This document shows, one piece after another, positions 9,071 through 18,230 of a DNA stretch of 61,426 nucleotides (within the stretch, counting starts at the first letter, position 1; the number at the start of each line of letters is the position of its first letter). The translations under genes and the position numbers were made by a program. The notes under the pieces were generated by a model. It did no database searches. It worked only from the letters and a program-made list of their open reading frames with translations, and was not told the DNA's origin. This DNA is from Halanaerobium congolense (GTDB lineage: Bacteria > Bacillota > Halanaerobiia > Halanaerobiales > Halanaerobiaceae): the NCBI RefSeq assembly GCF_004366375.1, contig NZ_SOEF01000019.1:1-61426 (forward strand). Direction: 5' to 3'.

Positions 9071-10072
9071 TTAAATATTTTTATATCCGCAAGAATCCCT
9101 AATAATCAATTTGCTTTCCAATTTTATTTTATTATTTTCAAGTTCTTTTTTTTCTAATATATCAAGTAATAATTGCATAGCTTTTACACCAATTTGATAC
9201 ATTGGCTGACATATTGTAGTAAGAGATGGCTCATAAATAGAAGCTATTTCAATATTATCAAATCCGACCAATGCGAGATCATCAGGTACTTTTAATCCAT
9301 TACTTTTAATAGCTTTAATAGCTCCAATTGCCATCTGATCACTGTCAGCAAAAATTGCTGTAGGTGGTTTATCTAATTTAAGTAGTCTTGACATATTTCT
9401 ATAACCTGATTTATAGCTAAAATCACCTGTATTAATTAAATCATCATAAACTTTTAAATTATGATCATGAAGCGCCTTTTTATATCCTTTTAATCTGTCT
9501 TGACTTAAAATTACATCTTTAGGACCTGAAATATGTGCAATTCTTTCATGACCCAGTTTTATTAAATGCTCTGTTGCTTTATAAGCTCCTTCAACATTAT
9601 CAATAGAAACAGTTGGTACACTTTCTTCATCAATATATTCACAAGCCAGCACCATATTATACTTTTCTGAAATTTCTCTTATTAATTCCGAATCTATCCG
9701 TGCAGTTAAAGATATTACCCCATCTGCATATTTTTGATCCAAATTTTTTAAATACTCTTTCTCTAAACTCAAATCATTTTTTGTATCTCCCAATAATATC
9801 TTATAACCATTTTTCATCGCCACAGATTCTATTCCTCGCACAATTTTAGAAAAAAAGGGATTACTTATATCTGGTAAAATAACCATTATTATCTCTGTTT
9901 TCATTGTTCTCAGATTTCTAGCTAATACATTCAACTCATAATTTAGTTCGTCTGCAGCAGCTAAAACTTTCTTTTTTGTTTTGTTACTTACAGCATCAGG
10001 ATTAGAAAACACTCTAGAGACTGTAGCATCTGATACATTTGCAAGTTCTGCAACATCTTTCATCGTTGTCAT
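9071..10072 (-). CDS. LacI-family transcriptional repressor
   Basis: A 333-residue LacI/GalR regulator. The N-terminal helix-turn-helix is TTMKDVAELANVSDATVSRV (about residues 2-21), followed by the hinge helix and a periplasmic-binding-like effector domain with IFADSDQMAIGAIKA and LALVGFDNIEIASIYEP. Length is typical. Its promoter carries an operator nearly identical to that of the catabolic operon, so it probably represses both itself and the operon, with release by a pathway sugar. That circuit is inferred from the duplicated sites. Confidence 0.93.
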   Translation of the reverse strand: MTTMKDVAELANVSDATVSRVFSNPDAVSNKTKKKVLAAADELNYELNVLARNLRTMKTEIIMVILPDISNPFFSKIVRGIESVAMKNGYKILLGDTKNDLSLEKEYLKNLDQKYADGVISLTARIDSELIREISEKYNMVLACEYIDEESVPTVSIDNVEGAYKATEHLIKLGHERIAHISGPKDVILSQDRLKGYKKALHDHNLKVYDDLINTGDFSYKSGYRNMSRLLKLDKPPTAIFADSDQMAIGAIKAIKSNGLKVPDDLALVGFDNIEIASIYEPSLTTICQPMYQIGVKAMQLLLDILEKKELENNKIKLESKLIIRDSCGYKNI

Positions 10073-10111
10073 AAAATCATTCCTATGCTTTAGTATTTAT
10101 TTAATTACTGT

Positions 10112-10165
10112 AATGTATTCGATTACATCTGATAAAATTATATACTAATTATTTTGATTTGTCAA
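10112..10165 (-). promoter_or_regulatory. Autoregulated promoter of the lacI-family gene
   Basis: Minus-strand -35 TTGACA (10165-10160) and -10 TATAAT (10142-10137) are 17 bases apart. AATGTATTCGATTACATCT (10112-10130) lies immediately downstream. About 55 bases match the promoter at 8526-8580 closely, including spacer bases, which suggests copying rather than convergence. Confidence 0.8.
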
Positions 10166-10270
10166 ATAATTTTTTAAACAAGTTTGTGTGAAGCATTTGT
10201 GGGAGACTTTTCCTCACAAAGACATAATCCTATATTTTCTTTACTGATAATCATTTTTCAAGCTTAAATT

Positions 10271-10702
10271 TTAGTTAATATCAGCTGATATATTTTTTAG
10301 TCCTTTAACCCAGTCCTGACCTGATTTTGGTCCTTTTAGAGCGGGCATTGTTGCTCATAGCACTTCATATTTTGATTTTAAATACTTTTTCTAGACATTA
10401 TTATATGCCTTTCTTAGATCATCTGTTTTAAACTCCCAGCTGATTTTATTTAAATGCTTTTCTAAAGTGTTATTTCTATCTGCTATTATTATCTTTGCTA
10501 AGTTTCTTGCTCCTTTTCTAGACCACCTCATACCTCTTTTTTCAAACCTGTTAGCTAATACTTTATCTATATTATTTTCTTCTATATTATCCAGTAGTTT
10601 AGGTACCAATTCTGAATTACCAAGTTTTTTAAAGAATTTCTTATTTAAATGACATTTATCCAAAAATCTAATTTTTATTTGAAGTATGTATTCTCCATCC
10701 AT
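10271..10702 (-). pseudogene. Remnant of an ISLre2-type transposase gene
   Basis: The frame 10391-10702 (103 codons) reads as the C-terminal third of an ISLre2/UPF0236 transposase: a KCHLNKKFFKKL stretch, then RGMRWSRKGARNLAKI. The family's C-terminal tail is found out of frame at 10271-10348 (MPALKGPKSGQDWVKGLKN). The gene therefore has no N-terminal part and carries at least one frameshift. It fills the gap between the regulator promoter and the outer-membrane gene at 10861. The rest of 10166-10860 holds only an imperfect hairpin near 10196-10222. Confidence 0.7.
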
Positions 10703-10860
10703 TCAGCTCTTTTTAAGCTTGTTTACAGATAATTCTAAAAACTTTTTTATAAATTCTTGAATTAAGATTCATTTTGTAATATTCTTAAATCAAGTTCCAA
10801 GGGTCTTACTCCTTTCTTTTATTTTACACTAACGTTCTAAGAAATTATTTTCAGAAAAAT

Positions 10861-12099
10861 TTACTGATAAAACTTATAGGTAACAGGCTGTTTTAGCTGA
10901 GCTGGTCCCTGGCGGTCGGATTCCCACTCTTTTGCTTCATCCCAGTTGGTGGGCAAGCTGTGGGGGCTGACTAAGGCTTCGACCTGCAGATACCAGGGCT
11001 CAACTTTCATTACAACTTCAGCCTGACTGGGATCTGTGATTCCCCATTTAGAAATTCGGTGTTCATAGAAATTTCTGGCCTGACCGTTCTGCCAGTAGGT
11101 CATTATTCTTTCAGCTTTAATTTCTCCTACCAGTTCTGTCCCCTCTGGTTTTTGCTCAAGGTAACCAAAATCACCTGAAGCCAGCGGAATATGAGCTACA
11201 AAACCTTCCGGGCTTCGGGTATAATCAAAGCGCAGTTTACCCAGCAGTTCTGTAACATCTGAAAAAGCAAACTCTACCATAAAACCGGTGCGGCGGTCAG
11301 TTTCATTTTCCCGCTCGTTCTCTATTTCTTCGTATAAGAAACCTGCCCTGTAGCCGTGCCAGTTTCCACCTAGATAAATATTATAGCCGTCTCCACTGCA
11401 GCCTAAATGGCTGCCGCTTCCCGTATATTCTCCGGCAGAGTGGCGGAGAGCCAGTTTACCAGCTCTGGCTTCAAAGTCTAAAAACTTCCAGCTATCTCGA
11501 TAATAGAGATAGTTTTCGATCCAGTTGCTGCCATCTCGGTCTCCATAATCCCAGTTAATACCGGCAGCATGATAGCCCAAACCGGCTTTAGTTTCATAAT
11601 CAAGGGTCAGTATCTGCCCATTATAGCCGGTTTCTGCATCCTCGAAACGCAGATCTTCAGTTCCCGGTACATGATCAAAATAGGAAATTAAATCTGGTTC
11701 TGGAAAACGAAGATAGCGAATTCTACCGGTTTTTAAGCTGAGGCTCAACCTGCCAAGCTCACTGTTGTGAAAGGCATATCCTTCCAGATAAAGTTCATCA
11801 AAATTGGGGTCAAAACCCGACAGAGTGTCAATCTTTTCATTTGAACGCAGAATAGAATTAAGACGCAGTCCAGGTGCCAGATCAACATTGGTCCGAAGCT
11901 GCAGATTACGTAAATTAAAATGGTCATCCCAAAAATGGGCTCCCATCCCTAAATCCCAATGGCCGTTAAAAGTACCAGTGTGAGGCAGCCACCAACCTTC
12001 TGTTTCTTTTCTCTTCAGGTTCTCAGTAGGAGCGGCCGCCGCAGAAGCTGTAAAAATTATTAGAATTAAGCTGAGTAATATAACAATAGTTTTTTTCAT
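10861..12099 (-). CDS. Predicted outer-membrane beta-barrel protein
   Basis: A 412-residue exported protein with an N-terminal signal peptide (KKTIVILLSLILIIFTASAAAA). The mature part is rich in alternating polar/aromatic strands with frequent Gly, Tyr and Trp (for example GYHAAGINWDYGDRDG), and it ends in aromatic KFYQ, all typical of beta-barrels. It is visibly more GC-rich than its neighbours. It is divergent from the polysaccharide export operon at 12426-16537. I do not recognise a named family; an alginate- or Wzi-type outer-membrane porin role is possible. It supports a diderm envelope. Confidence 0.65.
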   Translation of the reverse strand: MKKTIVILLSLILIIFTASAAAAPTENLKRKETEGWWLPHTGTFNGHWDLGMGAHFWDDHFNLRNLQLRTNVDLAPGLRLNSILRSNEKIDTLSGFDPNFDELYLEGYAFHNSELGRLSLSLKTGRIRYLRFPEPDLISYFDHVPGTEDLRFEDAETGYNGQILTLDYETKAGLGYHAAGINWDYGDRDGSNWIENYLYYRDSWKFLDFEARAGKLALRHSAGEYTGSGSHLGCSGDGYNIYLGGNWHGYRAGFLYEEIENERENETDRRTGFMVEFAFSDVTELLGKLRFDYTRSPEGFVAHIPLASGDFGYLEQKPEGTELVGEIKAERIMTYWQNGQARNFYEHRISKWGITDPSQAEVVMKVEPWYLQVEALVSPHSLPTNWDEAKEWESDRQGPAQLKQPVTYKFYQ

Positions 12100-12362
12100 A
12101 AATTATTCCCCTAGTTAGCTGATAATTAAAAATCCCTGACAGACGAAATCAAAAGCAGATGTTCAGATAGAAGAAATAAACTTTAAAAAATATTTTTAGT
12201 AAATTAAATGAAATTTGCTAATCTTTTCTAAATTACACAATTATATTATACTTAATTATATAGTTTTTTGCAATTATTTCAGCAATTAAAGAACTATTTT
12301 TTAATTTTCCAAAAGTTAGCAGCCGATTATCCAAAAATATTAAAATCAATCTCTGCCATATC
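12100..12362. other. AT-rich divergent intergenic region
   Basis: This stretch separates the divergent outer-membrane and polysaccharide-control genes. I see AT-rich sequence with no convincing ORF or strong hairpin. Promoters for both directions presumably lie here; only the plus-strand one just downstream can be specified. Confidence 0.4.
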
Positions 12363-12391
12363 TTGTTAACCATTTATAGTTATGCTATAAT
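12363..12391 (+). promoter_or_regulatory. Promoter of the polysaccharide export/phospho-control operon
   Basis: TTGTTA (12363-12368) and TATAAT (12386-12391) are 17 bases apart and lie 34 bases before the ATG at 12426. No operator-like palindrome is evident nearby. Confidence 0.7.
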
Positions 12392-12425
12392 AAGTACTGA
12401 TATTTAAGAAAATATGGTGATAATA

Positions 12426-13217
12426 ATGATTGACCTACATTCACATATTCTAACAGAAGTTGATGATGGAGCTGCTGCAGCTGAAGAATCCCTGGCAGTA
12501 CTTAAAGATATGGAAGCTAAGGGAGTAAAAAAGGTTGCTGCTACCTCTCATTATCCACTCTATGAAATAGATAATTATAAGGAGTTTATTTTAGAGAAAC
12601 TGCAGCAGCTGCGCCAGCAGGCAAAATTAGCCGGACTGGAGATTGAAATTCTAAGCGGTTCTGAGATTTTAATCGACCGCAAAACAGCAGAATTATTTTA
12701 TAGAGATCAGCTTCTGACAATAAACGAAACTGACTATATATTATTAGAGACTTATCTTAATTCTTATCCAGATTACTTTCCCGATTTAATCCATGACTTA
12801 AAAGCAATGGGTTATCAGATTATAATTGCCCACCCGGAAAGATATCCCTACATTCAGGCCGACTTTACCCTGCTTTACCAGTGGGTTGAGGAATATGGAC
12901 TGAATTTAATGCTCAACAGCTCCTCTTTTATTAGTGAGCACGGCAGCAAAACCAAAGAAACAGCAGAAAAAATCTTAGAACTTGGTCTGCCACAGCTGAT
13001 GGCTTCTGACACTCATGGAATTAAAAAAAGAACCTTTAGCCTGGATCAGGGGCTAAAAATAGCAGAAAGCTTAAAACCGGGCAGCAAAGAAATTTTTCTT
13101 AAAAATGCTGAAGCAGTTACTAAAAATCATGAACTTGAAAAATTTGAAATTAAAAGAGAAGAAAAATCAATTCTGAAAAAGTTCTTTTCTTTTTTTAGCA
13201 GCAGTAAAAATATTTAA
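12426..13217 (+). CDS. CpsB/YwqE-type tyrosine-protein phosphatase (PHP domain)
   Basis: A PHP-family metal-dependent phosphatase of about 263 residues, of the kind that dephosphorylates bacterial tyrosine kinases. Metal-binding motifs: DLHSHILTEVDDG at the start, ATSHYPLYE, AHPERYPY and the final ASDTHGI. The ATG at 12426 is chosen over an in-frame ATG 12 bases earlier because GGTGAT then serves as ribosome site and the protein starts with the family's MIDLHSH. First gene of a four-gene operon that ends with the kinase. It probably controls chain length or export by reversing tyrosine phosphorylation. Confidence 0.92.
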   Translation: MIDLHSHILTEVDDGAAAAEESLAVLKDMEAKGVKKVAATSHYPLYEIDNYKEFILEKLQQLRQQAKLAGLEIEILSGSEILIDRKTAELFYRDQLLTINETDYILLETYLNSYPDYFPDLIHDLKAMGYQIIIAHPERYPYIQADFTLLYQWVEEYGLNLMLNSSSFISEHGSKTKETAEKILELGLPQLMASDTHGIKKRTFSLDQGLKIAESLKPGSKEIFLKNAEAVTKNHELEKFEIKREEKSILKKFFSFFSSSKNI

Positions 13218-13234
13218 GTGGAGGAGGAAGCTTT

Positions 13235-14347
13235 TTGAAAAGAAGAATCATCTTAATTACAGCAATTTTATTATTTTTTATTACAGCCCCAATTATAGCC
13301 CAACAGTATAAGCTAAACGTTGGGGACCGGATCAATATCTCAGTCTGGGGGCATCAGGATTTAAGCAAAGAAACAATAATCGATCCAGATGGAAGAATTT
13401 CTTACCCCTTAGTCGGCTCAATTAAAGCTGAGGGCAAAACAACAGCTGAAATTAGAACTGAGCTGCAGGAGGCTCTCAGTGAATACATAATTAATCCCGA
13501 AGTTAGTGTTAATCTAATCTCCTACAGAAAACTAAGGGTAACGGTGATGGGAGAAGTACGCCAGGAAGGCAGCTATGAAATCAGAGCTGACAACCAGGTT
13601 CTGGATGTTATTTCTTTAGCCGGTGGTATTACCGAAAATGCTGAAGCTGAAGCTGCAGTTCTGCAGCGCCAGGGTAAAAAACTAAATGTTAATTTAAAGG
13701 AACTCCTCAGAGGTAATAATTTAGAAGATAATTATCAGCTGCAGAATGGGGATCAGATTTTTGTACCCAAACAAGAAAGGTTAACCGCTTCTATTCAGGG
13801 GGAAGTTAAGGCTCCTGGTCAGTATGAATTAAGTTACGATAAAGAAATCCGCTTAAATGACTTTTTAGCTCAAGCTGGAAGTTTAACAGAAAATGCAGGC
13901 GAAAAGATCCGCTTAATTTCAAATGACAAACCTATAGAATTTGACGTAGAAGATACACTGGCTGCCAAGAAGAAGGCTAATCCAATTGTTCAGGATGGAG
14001 ATTCCATCTATATTCCCTCTGCTTTAGAGGAAGTAACTATCTTAGGTGAAATTGCCCGTCCAGGCAGTTATGAGTGGAACGAAAATATGAGGCTGGCTAA
14101 TTTAATAGCTCGAGCCGGTAATACTAAAGATCGAGCTAATTTAGAAAAAATTAGGTTGGTCCGTAATAACAATGAAATTCAAGAAATTAATATGCAAAAA
14201 TTCTTTGAAGAAGATGAACTCACTGCAAATCCAAAATTGCAGCCAGGAGACTTAGTTATGCTTGGTGAAGATGATTCAGTGGATTGGACCAGAGTCTTCT
14301 TTATGTTTGGTGGGTTCAATAAAATTAAAGACTTCTTTGGTTGGTAA
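13235..14347 (+). CDS. Wza-like polysaccharide export protein (Poly_export/SLBB)
   Basis: A 370-residue exported protein with a signal peptide (residues 1-22, IILITAILLFFITAPIIA) but no lipobox. A Poly_export domain (YKLNVGDRINISVWGH to about residue 100) is followed by three SLBB-type repeats, opening with VTVMGEVRQEGSYEI, ASIQGEVKAPGQYEL and VTILGEIARPGSYEW. It would form or cap the outer-membrane or periplasmic export channel. The start codon is TTG with GGAGGAGG at the right spacing. Presence of this family supports a double-membrane cell. Confidence 0.9.
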   Translation: MKRRIILITAILLFFITAPIIAQQYKLNVGDRINISVWGHQDLSKETIIDPDGRISYPLVGSIKAEGKTTAEIRTELQEALSEYIINPEVSVNLISYRKLRVTVMGEVRQEGSYEIRADNQVLDVISLAGGITENAEAEAAVLQRQGKKLNVNLKELLRGNNLEDNYQLQNGDQIFVPKQERLTASIQGEVKAPGQYELSYDKEIRLNDFLAQAGSLTENAGEKIRLISNDKPIEFDVEDTLAAKKKANPIVQDGDSIYIPSALEEVTILGEIARPGSYEWNENMRLANLIARAGNTKDRANLEKIRLVRNNNEIQEINMQKFFEEDELTANPKLQPGDLVMLGEDDSVDWTRVFFMFGGFNKIKDFFGW

Positions 14348-14358
14348 GGGGAGAAAAT

Positions 14359-15840
14359 ATGAATTCAGACAGCAAATACATAGTTCAAAACCGAAATGAA
14401 AAAGAACTTAAAGAATATATAATGATGCTCTGGTATAAAAAATGGCTGATTATCGCCCTAATGTTTGCAGCTCTAATCGCCTCCTTTTTTATAACTTCTC
14501 AGATGCAGCGCATTTATCAAACCTCAACTATGCTGATGGTTCAGACGGAAAGTGGTCCGGAAAATCTCTTCAGTGAGGAACTTTCTTTTGTCGGTAAAAA
14601 TGATAAATTAATCAATACCTACAGCAGGATTTTTACCAGCCGCCGCATTATGGAGCAGGTAATTAGGGATGTAGATTTAAAAAATGAAGAAGGAGAATAT
14701 ATTCCTGCCGGTGCTTTACGGCAGAATATTTCGATTCAGGCCGGTCAGGATACTGACTTAATCACGGTCCAGGTCAATTACCACGACCCTAAACTGGCTC
14801 AAAAAATAGCCAATTCTGTTGTCGAAAATATGCAGCAGGAAACCAGGGAATTAAACCAGGCTTCACTTAAAGGAGCCTCCGATTTTATAGATTCACAGTT
14901 AGCTAAAACTCAGAAACGCTTATCTGAACTTGAAGACAAACTTTTGGCCTACCGGGAAGAACACGAGCTTTTAATGCCCGAAACTCAGGGAGAAAATCTG
15001 CTGGATCGTTACGCAGAACTAGAGGGCCAAAAGGCTGAAGCAGAATTAATGCAGCAGGAAGCCGAAATTTCCTTAGCTGAAATAAATCAGAAATTAGAAG
15101 GGATAGATCAAAAAATTATCAGCTCAGAATCTATCAGCCGCAACCCAGAAATCAATGCAATTCAATCTAATTTAACCTCTCTTTACACTGAGTTAGAGGG
15201 GCTAAAAACAAAATATACAGCAAAACATCCAGAAGTTAAGGCTGTTCAAGCTCGAATTGATAACTTAGAAAAAGCTTTAAATAACAAGACTGCTGAGATA
15301 GTCAGCGGCAGAACTGAAACAAATAACCCACTTTATCAGAATTTAAACAGCCAGATAATTCAGCTTGAAGTCCAGCAGGTTACTTCTGCTGCCAGAATTG
15401 AAGTCTATAATCAGCGGCTGGCTGAAATGGAAGCAGAATTAGATAAGTTCCCTCAGGCAGAACTTAATTTCTTAAGGCTGCAGCGGGAGAAAAATGTGGC
15501 CGAAGAAATTTATCTACTTTTAAGAAATAGGAAGGAAGAAATTAATATCCAGCAGGCAATGCAGACTTCTGATATTTTTGTCATCGACAATGCTTATCTG
15601 CCCGAAAATCCGATTAAACCTAATTTAATGCTCAACCTGGCAGTTGCAGTTTTGCTGGCTCTAATGCTTTCGGTAGGAATTATCTTCCTCCTTGATTATT
15701 TAGATAACACTATTAAAAATGAAGATGATCTGCAGCAGATTTCAGATTTACCTGTGCTGGGGATTATCCCGGACTTAGACGAAATAGATCACTATAAAAA
15801 TTACGGGGAGGGGGATCAGAATGACCAAAAAGAAGAATAA
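14359..15840 (+). CDS. Wzz-type chain-length determinant / polysaccharide co-polymerase
   Basis: A 493-residue inner-membrane protein with an N-terminal TM segment (WLIIALMFAALIASFFI), a long periplasmic coiled-coil region (about residues 170-400) and a second TM near the C terminus (LNLAVAVLLALMLSVGIIFLL) preceded by the proline-rich PENPIKP. This is the Wzz/GumC layout without the fused kinase. The ATG at 14359 is preferred over the in-frame TTG at 14341 because AAGGGGAG lies before it. Its 3' end overlaps the kinase gene by 20 bases, implying coupled translation. Confidence 0.9.
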   Translation: MNSDSKYIVQNRNEKELKEYIMMLWYKKWLIIALMFAALIASFFITSQMQRIYQTSTMLMVQTESGPENLFSEELSFVGKNDKLINTYSRIFTSRRIMEQVIRDVDLKNEEGEYIPAGALRQNISIQAGQDTDLITVQVNYHDPKLAQKIANSVVENMQQETRELNQASLKGASDFIDSQLAKTQKRLSELEDKLLAYREEHELLMPETQGENLLDRYAELEGQKAEAELMQQEAEISLAEINQKLEGIDQKIISSESISRNPEINAIQSNLTSLYTELEGLKTKYTAKHPEVKAVQARIDNLEKALNNKTAEIVSGRTETNNPLYQNLNSQIIQLEVQQVTSAARIEVYNQRLAEMEAELDKFPQAELNFLRLQREKNVAEEIYLLLRNRKEEINIQQAMQTSDIFVIDNAYLPENPIKPNLMLNLAVAVLLALMLSVGIIFLLDYLDNTIKNEDDLQQISDLPVLGIIPDLDEIDHYKNYGEGDQNDQKEE

Positions 15841-16537
15841 AAGCCAGGAAATAAAAAGTGATAAATTGGTCGCCTTACATCATAAAAAGTCTCCAGCAAC
15901 TGAGGCTTTTAGAACTATCCGCACCAATCTGCAGTTTATGAGTCCTGATAAGGAATTAAAGGTTATTATGGTTACCGGTTCTGAGGCTGGTATTGGTAAA
16001 TCAACTGTTGCCAGCAACTTAGCTCTAACCTTTTCAATGACTGGTCAAAAGACTTTATTGATCGATACTGATATGAGAAAGCCAATGCTGCATAAACTTT
16101 TTGATCTTCCCAATTTCCAGGGCTTGAGCTCTTATTTAGCCGGAGATCAGGATGAAATTGAAGATTTGATTCAGGAATGTAAACACAGCGGTACCTTTTT
16201 ATTACCCGCCGGTCCCATTCCCCCAAATCCTTCGGAGATGCTTAACTCCAAAAAAATGGAGGATTTAATTAAAAAATGCAAAAAAGAAAATGCAATTACA
16301 ATTATTGATGCACCACTCCTGCTGCCGGTTACAGATGCTCTGCTTTTATCACAAAAGGTTGATGGAGTGATTATGGTAGCCGAAACTAATCAGACAAAAA
16401 AAGAAGTCTTTACTAAAGGAATAGAAAGACTACAGCAGGTTAGTGCCAATATTTTAGGTACTATTTTAAATAAGTATCCGGTTAATAAAAGTTCATATTA
16501 CACCTATGAAAATTATTATTACTATGGTGAAGAATAA
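15821..16537 (+). CDS. CpsD/CapB-type bacterial tyrosine kinase
   Basis: A 238-residue BY-kinase. Walker A is GSEAGIGKST (GIGKST where GEGKST is usual), Walker A' is LLIDTDMRKP, and Walker B lies in TIIDAPLLLPVTD. The C terminus is a tyrosine cluster (SSYYTYENYYYYGEE), the autophosphorylation tail. It works with the Wzz-type protein just upstream as a split kinase pair, opposed by the PHP phosphatase at 12426. Cytoplasmic, membrane-associated through its partner. The operon ends at a strong terminator right after the stop. Confidence 0.93.
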   Translation: MTKKKNKSQEIKSDKLVALHHKKSPATEAFRTIRTNLQFMSPDKELKVIMVTGSEAGIGKSTVASNLALTFSMTGQKTLLIDTDMRKPMLHKLFDLPNFQGLSSYLAGDQDEIEDLIQECKHSGTFLLPAGPIPPNPSEMLNSKKMEDLIKKCKKENAITIIDAPLLLPVTDALLLSQKVDGVIMVAETNQTKKEVFTKGIERLQQVSANILGTILNKYPVNKSSYYTYENYYYYGEE

Positions 16538-16540
16538 TTT

Positions 16541-16583
16541 AAAGCTCTTACTTACTTCTTAAGAAGTGGTAAGAGCTTTTTTT
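16541..16583 (+). terminator. Rho-independent terminator of the export/kinase operon
   Basis: AAAGCTCTTAC pairs with GTAAGAGCTTT, followed by a run of T. An inner CTTCTT/AAGAAG stem extends the hairpin. Confidence 0.88.
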
Positions 16584-16709
16584 GATCTTAATTATCAATT
16601 TTTTCTTATCTATCAACATTATATAATATCAGGAAATTATACCTAATGGTTTGTTGGGGATAATATTTATAGTTTAATAATTTCCGCTATCAACGAAATT
16701 TAACCTGCT

Positions 16710-17726
16710 TCAGCCCCGATTTAATTCCGCCGGACTATAACCTTTTAAAATCCACTGCTTTGTATTATTATGAAAATCATTGATCAGCTTAATCAGTTCA
16801 TCTTTTTCTTCGAAAATATCAATTCCAAAATTCTCAGCTAAAATACGAATGATTTCTGCAGTACTGATGTTATTATTGATCATCAGATAAAAGCTAAAAA
16901 GAACCTTTTCAGCTTCCTCATCGGGCAGCTTATAATCACTGATTAATTTCTTTTTAAATCTTCTCTGAGCAAGGTTCCAGCTGGGATGACCTTTTTGATA
17001 GGCATTCTCTACTTCTTTTTTAGAGGGAATATAATAATCTAGATCACTGCGGCTTTCTCTCTCAATAAGAATGTCAGATGCGTCTTCAACAGCACCTAAA
17101 ACAAAAAATGGTCCAGCACTATAAGCTAAAACTGAAAATTCTCCGTATTCTACAACTACATCTAAGGGATCAATTCTCCATTCAGGAGTCAGAAATCTCT
17201 CTAAAGAGTTATATAAAAGCTCAGGAGTTAAAACTCCATAATAGACTGCACTACCAACTGCATATTTAATATAGCTGTCATTTAAACGAATTTGTTTTTT
17301 AATGCTTTTTTTATTTAAAATAGCTTTAATTTTACTTCTCAATTTTTCTGGTATGAGAAAAAAAGCGGTCTCCTGATTCTGACCTAAAAATACAACTCCC
17401 CGGGCCTGAAAATATTCTGCTATATGAAAAGTAAATTCATTAACTTCAATATAGGCTCCGGAATATCTTTCACACTGCATAATTATTTCTTTCAAAAATT
17501 CAGTCTGTTCTGAACCTAAATACTGAATCCAGGACTCCAAATTATCAGCAATTCTTTTAATCAATTCTTGAATAAGTTCAGCTTTATTAAGCTGGCTAAT
17601 ACCATGAAAATCCCAGAGCTTTCTCATCTCGTTCAGCTCATTTTTTGTTAAATTTGATAATAATTGATTATAGCTGGCATCCGGTTCAATATTATCTAGT
17701 TCGTCAATCCAGAAATTTTCTTTCAT
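16710..17726 (-). CDS. SAP-like/SEC-C-related hypothetical protein (paralogue without zinc tail)
   Basis: A 338-residue soluble protein. Residues about 20-65 (LLSNLTKNELNEMRKLWDFH, then [18 protein letters not shown]) look like a SAP/Rho-N-type nucleic-acid-binding motif. The C-terminal segment LINDFHNNTKQWILKG matches the protein at 21245-22384, but the SEC-C zinc motif is absent here. The ATG at 17726 has GGGGG 8 bases upstream, whereas the first in-frame ATG at 17741 has no ribosome site. Function unknown; the two paralogues flank toxin-antitoxin genes. Confidence 0.7.
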   Translation of the reverse strand: MKENFWIDELDNIEPDASYNQLLSNLTKNELNEMRKLWDFHGISQLNKAELIQELIKRIADNLESWIQYLGSEQTEFLKEIIMQCERYSGAYIEVNEFTFHIAEYFQARGVVFLGQNQETAFFLIPEKLRSKIKAILNKKSIKKQIRLNDSYIKYAVGSAVYYGVLTPELLYNSLERFLTPEWRIDPLDVVVEYGEFSVLAYSAGPFFVLGAVEDASDILIERESRSDLDYYIPSKKEVENAYQKGHPSWNLAQRRFKKKLISDYKLPDEEAEKVLFSFYLMINNNISTAEIIRILAENFGIDIFEEKDELIKLINDFHNNTKQWILKGYSPAELNRG

Positions 17727-17904
17727 AAACAAGTCCCCCATTAAATTTTTATTTTACAATAACCCTACAAATTTTTAATTTGAGATTTTTTAATCTTATA
17801 ATTTTCTATGCAAAATCTCTTTCTCTATCTATTATACAACTTTTAATTCTAACTGGCAAAAAAACTAAATATTTTTTAATCATAAAAAACTATCACATCA
17901 TGAT

Positions 17905-17955
17905 TTGATTTAAGAGTTTTTACAGTATATAATATAAGTATGGGTAAGACCCATA
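17905..17955 (+). promoter_or_regulatory. Promoter and operator of the AbrB-RelE pair
   Basis: TTGATT (17905-17910) and TATAAT (17928-17933) are 17 bases apart. TATGGGTAAGACCCATA (17939-17955) is a perfect 7-base inverted repeat over the expected start of transcription, a natural binding site for the AbrB-type antitoxin. Autorepression is inferred. Confidence 0.75.
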
Positions 17956-17975
17956 AAATACAAGGTGGTGATAAA

Positions 17976-18230
17976 ATGAGTGATAAGTTAGTTGTCAAAG
18001 TAGACTCAAGAGGGAGAATAACAATTCCTAAAGAAGCCCGTAAAACTGCAGATATAGAAGCAGGAGATGTTCTTTTTATGAATCTCAGTCCAGGTAGAGT
18101 AGAATTAACCAGAGCAATTGAAGATCCACTTGTAGAATTAGCGGCCTATGCTGAAAAAGAATATAAAAAGGGTAATACACAAAACTTAAGAGATTTTGCT
18201 GAAGAAGAAGGGATTAAATTAGATGAATAA
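17976..18230 (+). CDS. AbrB/MazE-family antitoxin
   Basis: An 84-residue protein with an N-terminal swapped-hairpin AbrB domain (LVVKVDSRGRITIPKEARKT, then a DIEAGDVLFM stretch) and an acidic helical tail that would wrap the toxin. The ATG at 17976 is chosen for the GGTGGTG just before it. Its last codons overlap the toxin start by 8 bases, the usual type II arrangement. It probably binds the inverted repeat at 17939-17955. Confidence 0.9.
   Translation: MSDKLVVKVDSRGRITIPKEARKTADIEAGDVLFMNLSPGRVELTRAIEDPLVELAAYAEKEYKKGNTQNLRDFAEEEGIKLDE

Noticed and set aside
10196-10222. Hairpin TTTGTGGGA...TCCTCACAAA as terminator
   Set aside because: The stem has a bulge and no T-run follows on either strand.
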